Program-made: the position numbers and the translations under genes
Notes under the pieces: generated by a model
Databases searched by the model: none
Seen by the model: the letters and a program-made list of their open reading frames with translations, nothing else
What the model was told of the DNA's origin: nothing
In this document: positions 1-9,530 of the stretch, piece after piece
Numbering within the stretch: the stretch's first letter is position 1
How the letters are laid out: each line of letters opens with the position of its first letter
From: Anastrepha obliqua
Taxonomy: Eukaryota; Arthropoda; Insecta; Diptera; Tephritidae
DNA length: 64,000 nucleotides
Direction of reading: 5' to 3'
Assembly (NCBI RefSeq): GCF_027943255.1
Contig: NC_072896.1
Location: 117,273,879-117,337,878 of the forward strand

Positions 1-923
1 AAAGCGTGGAAAAAATTTTAAGAAAAAAAAATAAAAAAATAAAAAAATTAAATTAAAAGAGCCAACGATTTCTAGGAAAACTAGTAAGAAGAAGCTTTTC
101 ATTTCCGACTTGCTGGCTGTATGAGTATGAGCTGAGAAAAAATTAATTTTGCGTACACGATGATGGATGATTGAATAGATACGCGGGTTGGGTAGACGGC
201 AGTTGACGAATAGATGGATGAGGGGTTGCCAGACCGGCTTAGATGTCCTGATGGGTGTATGATTGTATGGACAAGTGGATTGATGGACGAGTGGTTGTTT
301 GGCTGGTTGTTAGGAAAGCTGACGCGGTAATAAGGTGTAAAAGGTAGCTGGCTGCTTTTATTATTTTTTGCTGCTTCTGCTGCTGCTGCTCTGGGATGAC
401 AGTTGGCTTTTACTTGCATTTGCCTTTTATTCATTAAGTGAATTAAGCAGGAAAAATATTTTTTGTTCATTAGCGTTTTTTATTTAATTTTCTTTTATTT
501 ATCCGCAAAAAATTGAAGCATCAAAAGAAAAGTTTACATTTTTCAAATGAATTTCAACGACCCCCTCTAAAACTGCTTGTTGCCTTCATAAACAATTACA
601 TATCAATGTTTTTTTGTTTTTTGTTGAGGGCAAGTAAGTAAGGAGGAAGGGACATAGAGCTGCGTTAATGAGATAAGATGTTTGAGTTTTTATATGCTTT
701 GACAATGTTCATAGTCGATGATAATTTAAATTTTATTTAATTTTCTTTTTGGCTACAAGTTTGCAGCACAATGACGCGCGTTCATAGAATTTTATTTATG
801 TATATGAAATTTATGGATGTATTTATGTATGTATGTATATGAAAAATTTCAATTTTCTTGGATATGGAAAGTTTTCAATATTGCAGACGTGAGCTGGCAA
901 AATTTAAACAATAAGCAAGTCCG
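1..923. other. Gene-free AT-rich stretch
   Basis: I see no supportable gene. The stretch holds poly-A/T runs, a cryptic GATG/GATT-rich region around 150-300 and a short run of CTG-type triplets near 368-391. The reading frame across 99-470 on the minus strand is a by-product of this low-complexity sequence: its translation is dominated by His, Ser and Pro in repeat-like order and matches no family I know. Confidence 0.6.
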
Positions 924-1250
924 AGGTTAGGTTAGGTTAGCCTGGTTGGCAATAAGCCACGCATAGACCTTTTGGGCCCTAGCGATACCAGATGGAGACC
1001 GACCTCTATGAATTCTGAAAGTAGACATCATGTAGGATGTCACCGCTTTTGGCGAATCTAAGTAGTGCTTGGAGCTCCGCTTTTGAGACGTCCTTCAGAC
1101 CCTCAAACAATGAAGCTCCCAGGCATTTTAGACGCGTTTTTAATAATGCCGGACAAACGCACAGAAGGTGTACTAAAGTTTCGTCAACATCCTCTCTGCT
1201 CTTCGAAATAAGTCGGTGAATGTAAAATAAAACTGAACAGTGTTGCAAAA
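924..1250 (-). mobile_element. RNase H-type LINE, 3' end remnant
   Basis: The minus strand encodes the conserved C-terminal tail of a non-LTR retrotransposon: a Cys-containing segment (HLLCVCPALLKTRL) followed by a leucine-rich end (LLRFAKSGDILHDVYF). In this LINE group that zinc-knuckle-like tail follows the RNase H domain. The element ends on the minus strand in three TAACC-type units (924-940 as GGTTA repeats on the plus strand). The same tail protein and the same kind of end recur at 39.1-39.3 kb on the plus strand. Only the last ~100 codons remain, so it is a 5'-truncated dead copy. Confidence 0.75.
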
Positions 1251-1640
1251 CACAACAGATTTTGTCTTATTTGGGTGCCTGGATATTGCGGTATTGCAGG
1301 GAACGAGTTGACTGACAACCTGGCTAATGAAGGCAGGGCTAATGAAGACCCTGCAAGCATACTGGGCGCTAAATCCAATCCTTTCTAGGTGCCAATTCTG
1401 CATCGATTCAACTATGGAATGACGACTTCATGAGGTCTACCCATAGAAGACATTGCTCTGAATTGGACTCCTGCAGAGTAGCCATGTGATTTGAGAAAGA
1501 ACCAAACAGGAAATTAACGACCTTTATCTTAAAACTTAGTGGGAAAGTCCTCATAGTACTGGTGGGTCTAATCACTAGGAATCATTGGCGACCCAATATA
1601 CCTATCCTATCTTAAGAATGGCAGAATGATATTTTAAAGT
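1251..1640 (+). mobile_element. LINE RNase H C-terminal fragment
   Basis: The plus strand reads IWVPGYCGIAGNELTDNLAN (about 1269-1328), the usual last motif of the RNase H domain in I/R1-group LINEs (WVPGHxGIxGNExADxLA). Here the motif His is Tyr and the final Asp of the motif is retained. Downstream frames are broken by stops but keep LINE-like flavour to about 1640. It abuts the oppositely oriented LINE tail at 924-1250, so the two are separate insertions or an inversion. Confidence 0.65.
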
Positions 1641-1805
1641 CATCAGCTTCAAGTAAGAAACTAGCAAATTTGAAGGATGAGTTAATATAATATTATTGCT
1701 GAAAAGAACAAAAAATAAGGGAATGCTAATTTGGGGGACACCTAAAGACGCGATGAATGGTGTTCAAATAACGCTGCCAACTGTTACAGAGCACCGCCCA
1801 TCAGT

Positions 1806-2422
1806 TCAGTAGGATTTGATTCTGGCAAAAATGTTGAAAGAAAACCAAAAAGAGGTCAATTTCAGCAAAAAGAAGCGATGTGATACTGTGTCAAAAGCTT
1901 TCGAGAATTCAGTATGGATAGAATCCACTTGAGACATACTTTCAAGAGCAGGAAAGAAGTAATCGCTGAAAATAGCCAGATTTGTGACCGTTGAGCGGTT
2001 GGCGATGAACCTTTTTTGGCTTGAAGAAAAGAGGTTGTTAACGGCAAAGGACATTTTACAATTTGCAACAATTTAAAATAATCAGGAAACTGAAGATAGC
2101 TTTGAGATCGGTCTATAATTGCATACGTCATTTTTGTTGCCACTTTTAAATACCGGGGTTACAGACGTTTGTTTGAAAATAAAGGTAAGAGGCTCAGCTA
2201 GGCAAAAGGAGTTTTTAATAAAAAAGCTGAGAGACCATCTACATCGGTTTGAGACGAGGCCCTAAGATCACGAACACCTTTACTTACACAATCAGTTGAA
2301 ATGGTTAAAGACCCAAAGCTTAGCGCGGATTCCCTAGGGGAAGCATAACCCGCTAAATTGAAATCAAGGTGGTTGACAAAATTGGCGCAGAAATACTCGG
2401 CGAAAAGTTTCGCGAGCCAGAA
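1806..2422 (-). mobile_element. Jockey-like LINE reverse transcriptase fragment
   Basis: Minus-strand frames give the pre-RT linker (AKLFAEYFCANF, then QTDVDGLSAFLL) at about 2400-2200 and then the N-terminal half of the reverse transcriptase at 2054-1806. The latter contains RSTVTNL and HTEFSKAFDTVSH. In Jockey-type RTs this second motif is motif A, normally TDFSKAFD; the first, catalytic Asp is Glu here. At least one frameshift and several stops separate the pieces. Fingers and palm start are present; the YxDD motif and thumb are absent. It runs directly into the mariner hairpin at 2423. Confidence 0.75.
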
Positions 2423-2532
2423 GCAGCCCGGGGCATTTGCGACGTGTGTGAAGAAGGTGTCATAGGCGAGGCAAGTGCTGTAGACTCGCCTATGACACCT
2501 TCTCCATACACGTCGCAAATGCCCCGGGCTGC
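2423..2532. repeat. Near-perfect inverted repeat (48-bp arms)
   Basis: The left arm is 2423-2470 and the right arm 2485-2532, separated by 14 bases. I count 46 of 48 positions complementary. Both arms encode the same piece of mariner transposase helix-turn-helix region (read as GICDVYGEGVIGE on the minus strand from the right arm). The same peptide region is recognisable in the mariner at 27.5-28.1 kb. The repeat was therefore made by inverted duplication of mariner coding sequence and is not a terminal repeat. Confidence 0.9.
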
Positions 2533-2850
2533 CTGATCGACAAGGTCAAACCATATTCCTTCACGACAATGCCAGGCCCCATGTTGCACAAGTCGTCAAA
2601 GACGCACTCCAAGAGCTCGAATGGGAGGTTCCTCGGCTTTCGCCGTATTCTCCGGACCTTGCACCAACCGATTACCATCTTTTCCGCTCGCTGTCTAACC
2701 ATATGAAACTGGCTCAACCAGACCAGACTGCTTTGATACCAGACCAGGCAATTTTTGGCGAAACGGCATCAACAAATTGGTCGAGAGATGGGAAGATGTT
2801 TACAATAAACAGCAACAGCGAATATACGATGATTGACTAACTTTTTAATA
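2533..2850 (+). mobile_element. mariner transposase C-terminal remnant
   Basis: The plus strand encodes the last third of a D34D mariner transposase: DNARPHVAQVV (with the second catalytic Asp), LEWEVPRLSPYSPDLAP then DYHLFRSL (third Asp region). A degenerate tail then ends near TMID at about 2840. The N-terminal half is missing except for the HTH piece duplicated in the adjacent hairpin. The tail after DYHLFRSL departs from the usual sequence, indicating frameshifts. It is a pseudogene of the same family as 27.5-28.1 kb and similar to 37.3-37.7 kb. Confidence 0.8.
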
Positions 2851-2909
2851 TAATTAACATTTATTGATAGAGTAAAAAACAAGCAGTCACAACACTCTAT
2901 ACATCCAAA

Positions 2910-3800
2910 AGAATTGTGGGGGCAAATCGTGGCCTAACTCCAAAAATAGTACACGGGCTATATACAGCAGTGGTACGGCCTATCATGGCATACGGTGTTC
3001 TAGTCTGGTGACCAACACTTGAGAAAAGAACGACAGTAAAACACCCACAAAGGGGTGGTAGTCTCTGCATAAGCGGGGCACTAAAGACTACGCCCATGGC
3101 AGCGATGAATGTCATGCTGCACTTATTACCGATTGAGGCCTACAGCAAACAGCTGGCGGCGAAATCGGCACCTAGGTTAAGAGATTATTCCAACTTAGCC
3201 ACTAACAGAAGAGGTCACGCAAGAATACTATACGAATACCCCTTCCTACATCAAACGACAGGCTTTTGTAGCTCAGTAGAGTTGCATTTAAACACATCCT
3301 TTACCCAACGAGAGAAGATTGGGACTATGGGGTAATGGACAATAGAAGCGGAATCAGAATCTATACTGATGGTTCCAAGCTAAATGATCAAGTAGGCGGA
3401 GATCTTCATTCGGAAAGAATGAATGCCAACATCTCATTCCGGTTACCGGATCACTGCAGTGTATTTCTAGCTGAAATTGTATCTTTCAGGAAAGGCCTGT
3501 TAGCCCTAAATACAAGTGTCCCCACTACAAAAGATATTAATATATATTCTGATAGCCAATCGGCCTTGAAAGCTTTAAAATCGCCTAATACTAACTCAAA
3601 GGCAATAAAATAATGTACCGACGTTCTGACAGAATTATCACAGTACTTAAGTAATAAACCTGCTCTGGGTCCCGGGTCATAGCGACATAGAAGGTAACTG
3701 TAAAGCAGATGAACTAGCGAGATTGGGTACCACATTACCATTTATCCAACCAGACAAAGCGAACATGCCTATACTTTTAGCCCTGGATGCATTCCAAACA
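2910..3800 (+). mobile_element. RNase H LINE, copy 1 of a stacked trio
   Basis: From about 2920 the plus strand gives the end of the reverse transcriptase and linker (VRPIMAYGVLVW; SLCISGALKTTPMAAMNVML; LPIEAYSKQLAAKSA). The RNase H domain then starts at about 3335 with YTDGSKLND (first Asp), AEIVSF (Glu) and YSDSQSALKAL (second Asp). After a stop at 3613 and a frame change comes WVPGHSDIEGNCKADELARL (about 3670-3730, His and last Asp). All RNase H catalytic residues are visible, but frameshifts break the chain. The copy stops soon after RNase H, where copy 2 begins. Confidence 0.8.
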
Positions 3801-3814
3801 ACATCAAGGAGTGC

Positions 3815-4472
3815 CTGACGGTGTCGCCAACCTCTAAATGAGATGGCCAAGCAATATCGTATAATCTTGTGCTGGGTTCCAGGCCACAGAGATATACCAG
3901 GGAACTGACCAACTTACAAGAGAAGGTACCGGTACGCCAGACATAAGTAATTTTATGGAGATACCTCTCGCAACTTGTAAGCTTCTCCTTAAGGACGCAT
4001 TAATCAGTTCTACAAATCAAAGATGGATTAGCGTTAACACCTGTGAAATTGCTAGGCAAACATGGTCAAGGCTAAATTTACGTCTGTCCAAAAGTATTAT
4101 AAAACTGAGTAGACCTCAAATCCGGACCTTAGTAGGGGCCCTCCCAGGACATGTCTCATAGGAAATCATGCAAAGCGATTAGACGTTTACACGCATGATT
4201 TCTGTCGTAACTGCGGAAATAAGGAGGAGTTGGAAACAATTCAACGCCTTTCCCGGCTCTAGCCAGAAGCAGGAACCGATTTTAAAAGATAGATAATCTA
4301 TACACTTTAGGTATCAACAACTTTTACGCCTTGTCAAAAGCTCAGGATGGTTCAATATGGAGAGGGAAATGTAGCCCAGCCCCCGCGGCTCACAACGGAC
4401 CCATTTCGTGGTCTAAGTGGCATCGTTGTCTCTATGTACGATGCGACTGCCAAACCTAATCTAACCTAACCT
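3815..4472 (+). mobile_element. RNase H LINE, copy 2 of a stacked trio
   Basis: A second copy begins inside the RNase H domain (WVPGHRDIPGN, about 3870-3905), only ~200 bp after the same motif of copy 1, so this is not one continuous element. It continues with the post-RNase H region (RWISVNTCEIARQTWSRL, IRTLVGALPGH) and a damaged Cys-rich tail. It finishes with CTAATCTAACCTAACCT at about 4456-4472, the family's pentamer 3' end. It is heavily 5'-truncated, as expected from incomplete reverse transcription. Confidence 0.75.
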
Positions 4473-5015
4473 ATACCTTTACCAACTTGTAAGATCTTTA
4501 TAGATAAACACACTATCAGTGCTGGCAACTGGTTATGGTCTCAGTCCCTGACCTGTGTAACTAGTAGAATGACGTGGCCGGAATGGAACATGGGCCACAC
4601 TGTTGAAACTAAACAGGAAAAATATGAGAAATCTTCTCGGGGTCCTAACAGCACACTGTCCAATAGGCAGTCATGCCAGTAGACTGGAGCACCCGATAAC
4701 GACTATTGCAGAAGCTGTAACGACATTGAAGAAGAAGAGAGTATAGAACACTTGCTATGCAGGTGCATGGCTCTGGATAGAAGAAAGTTCAATATTTTAG
4801 GAAAAAGTTTCCTGAAAAACTTGGCAGAAGTAGCCAATATAAAAATAACAAGTCTTGTTAGATATATTAAAGCCACCGGTTGGTTCAATAAGGACAATGT
4901 AGAGAGAAGAGAGGGGACAGCCCTGGTGGTATCACAATGGGCCTACCGCAGACCTAGGTGTGTCAATCGACAACCACTATACCTACCTACCTACCTAATA
5001 TACTTATTGTTTTTT
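4473..5015 (+). mobile_element. RNase H LINE, copy 3 of a stacked trio
   Basis: A third 3' end starts after the tail of copy 2. The plus strand encodes SCNDIEEEESIEHLLCRCMA at about 4713-4775 and then a leucine-rich segment ending VRYIKATGWFNKDN. This is the canonical C-terminus of the same LINE group (Cys-His knuckle EHLLCxCxAL). It ends with a CCTA-type repeat (CTACCTACCTACCTA) near 4982-4999. The three truncated copies lie head to tail within 2.1 kb. Confidence 0.75.
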
Positions 5016-5764
5016 TTGTTTAGATAAAAGTTTTCGGTAAAAACGCTACGAAATTATTCGGCAACCTAATAATATTGGTTTTGAAACTCAAAATATAATT
5101 TCGGTATATAAATTTGTTTAAATAGTTAAACTCTTTTAGAAAGTACCGAAATATAAGAAGATGCGAGGAGTGATTGGATAATTTATAAAAGAGAGAAGTG
5201 AGAAACCGGTTGATTCGAAGAGGAATAAAATTGAATCCAATAGGCTTTCAGTACGATGAATGTTATTGCGAGATCTTGTATGGGAGTTTTATCCACTCTG
5301 CTTTAAGCATTCTCTGAGATTTCCTCTCGATTATGAAATCAATCATATCTAAGTAGTTTATTTTTCCGTGCTAGCTGTCTCCATTCAAGTCCCCTAAATA
5401 AATAAAGTCAAATTTTTTTTCATTTGGCCATTCTAATGCAGAAAAGGCTTCTTTCTTATAAAAATCGAAAAAATGTCGTTAAAATTTCAAAAATTTAAAC
5501 AAAATTAAAAACAAGAGGTACGCAGTTTAATAGACCATTAAATTTTAGTACAATAAAGGGCACGTTTTAATTGGTTTTAAGAGGTCGTTGATTTAAAATT
5601 TTTTTTTTTCTCAGACCATTTTGAGCGATTTCTCTATATAAAAAAAAAATGATGTGCATTCGCTGGATATGTATGCATGCATAGATAGATAAGTGATTTT
5701 ACTCAGAAAGCTTTCTTGATGGTTCACATTCATCGAGTAGAATCCAATATGCCAGCCATGAAAG
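5016..5764. other. AT-rich stretch, no gene seen
   Basis: I find no recognisable coding motif, element end or RNA. The sequence is AT-rich, with homopolymer runs near 5600-5660. Confidence 0.5.
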
Positions 5765-6147
5765 TAAAGGGTGGTTAAGTTTCAAGGGCCGGTGTTGCTT
5801 TTGAATAAAATAGAATTTTTTTAGGAAATTATTATCATTTTTCTTTATTATGACAATATTGGTATGGTTGATTTACGTTAGAACAAAATTTTGGTCAAAT
5901 GGCCACCGCTGTCTCGGCGGCACACCTCCGTCCGATGGTCCAAATTTTCGATGACGCTGAGGCATAATTGAGGTTCTATGCCGTAAATATGCCGAATTAT
6001 CTTATCCCTTAGCTCTTGAATTGTTGCTGGCTTATCGACGTACACCTTTTCTTTCAAATAACCTTAAAGAAAGAAGTCCAACGGTGTCGTTGACATTTAG
6101 GTGTGGTTCACATTCAACATCGGCCCTTGAAATTTAACCACCCTTTA
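5765..6147 (-). mobile_element. Non-autonomous Tc1/mariner element with terminal inverted repeats
   Basis: The element runs between TA dinucleotides at 5765-5766 and 6146-6147. The 25-bp inverted termini (5767-5791 and 6121-6145) begin AAGGGTGGTTAA and differ at one position. Inside, the minus strand encodes only the last ~70 codons of a Tc1/mariner transposase: TTPLDFFL (third catalytic Asp region), KEKVYVDKPATIQELRDKII and a C-terminal GGHLTKILF. The N-terminal DNA-binding region and the first two catalytic Asp are missing. It is a 383-bp internally deleted derivative that would depend on transposase supplied from elsewhere. Confidence 0.85.
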
Positions 6148-7880
6148 TTTGTGTACCAGAAATTCAGTGATTGAATGAAATAATACTCCCAAACTGGAGA
6201 AGACTCGCATATCCACAAGCACATAACGGTTTTCAGTGATCATTCAACTGAAAATTTGTTCTCTTCTGGCGGTTCTTCATTCATGTAGTTATAAAAATTC
6301 ATTTAATAAAATATTAAAAAGTACCTTTATAACGGCTGTGCGGTTTTGCCAGGAAATAAAGGATAAGAAAAATGAGAAAGCAGTCCGGAAATGGCTTGAT
6401 GTATTTCTGGCGCCAAAATCCACATGCTGTTTTTATAACTGTTGTTGCCTGTATTTATTCCCAACTCAACCCTCATCCACGCTCCTCTTCCTTCTGCAGC
6501 ACTCTTCCATATAGCGCCTCAAAGTACTACAAGTTTTCGTATAGTTGCGCACCTAATATTGTATATAAAATGTGCGTATGTATGTGTGCATGCAGTTCAT
6601 TTGACCTTCGCTTGGCTACTCATATTCATAATGGTCACAAAATAACTGTTGTTTACTCTAAGACAGCAAGTGTCAAAATACAACAGCAGAAGAAGAATTT
6701 GTATGCAGATAAAAAAGGGAGACAGCAAAAGAAGAAGCATTCAGTTGAATACTTGGTAGCAACAGGAGCAAGCGCAGGGGCAAAGCAACAACAGCTTTAC
6801 TAACTGCTGGTCAGTAAAGTTCGGTTGGTAAAAACCAAAAACCGCACAGTTCGCAACACTGGTTGCCTCAAATGACTTCGATGGTTGTATGGCTGGATGG
6901 CTGGTCAGTTGCCGAGCTGCTGGCGCCCCATGGTTTTCTGCTCAATTTACGTCCCTCTCGAACAACCCGGCCACAGTTGGTGGCGGCGACAGTGGAGTCA
7001 TATTACCTTGGCACACACTCACATATTCGTATATTTGTATATGTGTGTATTGGTGCGTTTTTACGCCCGCATTGGAACGCTCTAGATTTTTCAAATGCAT
7101 TGCATGTGTGTATGTGTGTTTGTATGTATGCGGCATGGGCCTTTTCTTGGCCATGTTATAGCTGCTGGCCGCACTTGTTAGCTTTTGTCGCCACATGTGC
7201 TGCATTGTTGTTGCTTTGTTGCTGTTGTGTCTGCTTAAGTGTCGCTTACTTATGCATGTTTTGCGTGCGTGTGTATGTACTTTATGTGTTTGTGATAGCA
7301 TGCGAGTGTGCTAGTGTTTATTTTTTGCGCCAGTCTGCGGTTCCACATGTTGTCATCCTCCCAGGAAAAAGTAACCTTAGCCTGTTGGCAGTCACTTGTC
7401 TTGTTGCATCGATTTGAAAATCAATATCTGTTCTGTGGTTTTTGGAAGGCAGTGATATTTTGTCTTGTTGTTGCCGTAGCTCAAGCTCATTATCTGTGGA
7501 CAGTGTTGGTCTTACTGCCATTTCATTATTAGTTAGGGTAGTTTGGTGTTCCCTTTTTTTGGGGGGTTTTGTTTGTTAATAAATGTCAAGCAAATAGCAA
7601 AGATACTTAATGTAATTACTATAATGATGAAGGTAATTAGATATGCGAAAACTTATCATCGAAAAGATATACAAAATCCATAGATAAATAATTATGCCTG
7701 CCGATTCGTATAAGTGCATTTGCATTGGTTAATTGCCGACTTACGCGCTTTTGTTGCTGGAATGTGCTTGAAGAAAATTTGAAGTTTTCAATGCCATTTT
7801 TAAATCTGCTTCATCAAAATTCGAACTACAATTTCTTATGATTAAAAAGGCAATTTAAAGGGCAGCAAATATCGAGTATT
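6148..7880. other. Repeat-poor stretch with TG/TATG runs, no gene seen
   Basis: Several frames of 60-184 codons cross 6236-7532 on both strands, but their translations are rich in Cys, Leu and Val arising from TGTGTATG and GTTGTTG runs (for example around 7020-7330). I see no domain, splice-bounded exon or element end. The block is less decayed-looking than its surroundings and may be host intergenic or intronic DNA. Confidence 0.5.
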
Positions 7881-7881
7881 T

Positions 7882-8140
7882 TTTCAGCTCCATGAGAAGT
7901 ATCGGTATCGATAATTGTAGTATGGTTTGACAGCTGAGAATGGCAAACAGTGTTAACATTTCAGTTCAGCGAGGTTTGGCAAGTCATCAGGAATCGTTTA
8001 ATGCCAGAACAATGCTTTCAAATTGTGGATACTGACTTAAAAAAATTAATAAATAAATCTGTTCGCGAAGTTCTAATGTAGAACACTGGCGGCATCGGCA
8101 TCGTCGGCCCTTATTTACTCACATGTACGGGCATAGATGT
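7882..8140 (+). mobile_element. mariner 5' end remnant, internally deleted
   Basis: The stretch from TTTCAGCTCCATGAGAAG (7882) to about 8060 matches, in reverse orientation, 47.4-47.5 kb; both end in the transposase start (NRLMPEQCFQIVD here). Mariner transposases of this group begin NRLTxEQRxQIVE. After about 8090 the plus strand reads GGIGIVGPYLL, like the central GGIIGPYFF segment, which suggests an internal deletion joined N-terminus to middle. A 27-bp tandem duplication follows. Confidence 0.65.
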
Positions 8141-8150
8141 GAACGGTTAA

Positions 8151-8204
8151 ATTTCAAGAAGATTGATTGATTTGAAAATTTCGAGAAGATTGATTGATTT
8201 GAAA
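8151..8204. repeat. 27-bp tandem duplication (2 units)
   Basis: Unit 1 is 8151-8177 and unit 2 is 8178-8204. The two units, containing GAAGATTGATTGATTTGAAA, differ at a single position. No function is implied. Confidence 0.9.
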
Positions 8205-8323
8205 TTATATGAATTGACTATGGAAAATATTTTGCAATATTTGGCTTTATAAAAAGAAACATGGAGTATTTTAAACACCCATTCACTACGAAATCATTTC
8301 ACGTATCAGTAGTACGTAGTCGC

Positions 8324-9215
8324 CATGATAGGTGTCGGTTTTTAAATTGAAATAAAACAACGAAAATTCAAATTGTTTGAGCAACCTTTAATATTTTTGT
8401 GTAGAACCATTCATGACATTTATTTTTTTCAAGGTAATTCTTTTCAAATGTTGGCCGCAACTCTCAACTGTGCCGTAATTCGGCCATCCGTAAACACCAA
8501 TTTTGAATGACTCGTTGGAGAACTTCGATCGGTATCTCCTGAACAACTTTAGTCATTGGGGCCTCCAATGGCTCAATCATAGCTTGCTGTCCACAAAGCA
8601 TTTAGAATTTACATACCCCCACAAATGATAGTCCAAACGTGTGATATAATATAACACGATCTTGGTGGCCAATCCACTGGTCCGAGACGAGAGATGAACT
8701 GCTCACCGAAACGATGACGCAGTAAATTCATTGTTTCACGGACTCTATGGCAAGTAGCGCCAGCCGCCGTCTTGTTGGAACCAAATGTGGTGGAGATCAT
8801 AGGCTTCAAACTCTGGTATCAAGAAGCCATTCACTGTTACATTGGCGCCACCCTCGTCTTTGAACAAATATGGGCTGATGATTCCTTCAGCCCTTAGGCC
8901 GCACCAAAGGGTTATTTTCAATGGATGTATTGACTGTTCTTGCATCGCTTCGGGTTGCTCACGGCGAATTGGCTTACTGACATATCCTTTAAGTTAAAAA
9001 TGAGCTTCGCCGCTGAACAACATAAGCTGGCTTGAGCGCGCGATGAACACTTCTCACAGCGGGTCGATTTTCGCAATTCACTTATACGATTTGTAAATGT
9101 TGTTGAGGCGTAAGTCCTTCCATGATGAAATTTCAATGAGTACTGAAAAAAATTATGTATTTAGTAGTCTCGCGTGATCTGACACAAAAACCCTATTGGA
9201 GAAAGTACCTCCATC
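8324..9215 (-). mobile_element. mariner-like element (family also at 19.7-20.6 kb)
   Basis: The minus strand encodes the C-terminal two thirds of a mariner/Tc1-like transposase: LKITLWCGLRAEGIISPYLF, then NVTVNGFLIPEFEAYDLHHI, IWFQQDGGATCHRVRETMNL (second catalytic Asp; frame change inside) and GPVDWPPRSC with a degraded DYHLWGYV. Ends are defined by comparison with the copy at 19.67-20.56 kb: both begin near AGGTxTCGG and end near ACCTCCA. The N-terminal HTH is short or scrambled (9136-8918). Several frameshifts make it a pseudogene. Confidence 0.75.
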
Positions 9216-9244
9216 CAAGTAAATCCATTCACCCTTTACATACT

Positions 9245-9530
9245 TCGGCCGCCGTCGGGAAATGGGTTGGTGCGTGACTAACATTCGAGCGCGTGTAAGT
9301 TCGAATCTCCGTGCATGAAACAGCAAAACGATAGAAGAAGTTTTTCTCTAACAGCGGTCGTCCCTCGGTGGATTTCTGCCATAAAAAAGCTCCTCATAAA
9401 AAATCATTTGCTGTTCGGAGTCGGCTTAAAACTGTAGGTCCTTCCGTTTATGGAATGACATCAAGACGTACGCCATATGTGCTCGGTCAAACACCGACGC
9501 GCCATTTATCTATTTTTTTATTTATTTTGT
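9245..9530 (+). mobile_element. tRNA-derived SINE, copy 1
   Basis: The head looks like a tRNA promoter: an A-box-like GGGTTGGTGCGTGA at about 9264-9278 and a B box GTTCGAATCTCC at 9299-9310. It is followed by a tRNA-unrelated body (CTGCCATAAAAAAGCTCCTC; AACTGTAGGTCCTTCC; ACATCAAGACG) and an end near GCGCCA with a T/A-rich tail. The same order of blocks occurs at 38.2, 41.6, 43.9 and 55.4 kb. It is not a functional tRNA, since the anticodon arm does not form a recognisable cloverleaf. Confidence 0.8.

Noticed and set aside
6863..7417. Open frame of 184 codons with Cys/Leu-rich, membrane-like translation
   Set aside because: It follows TGTGTATG and TTGCTG runs; hydrophobicity comes from the repeat composition, and other frames are open too.
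9299..9310. Possible tRNA gene (perfect B-box-like sequence)
   Set aside because: No cloverleaf could be formed, and the same head recurs with a common non-tRNA body at other loci, so it is a SINE.
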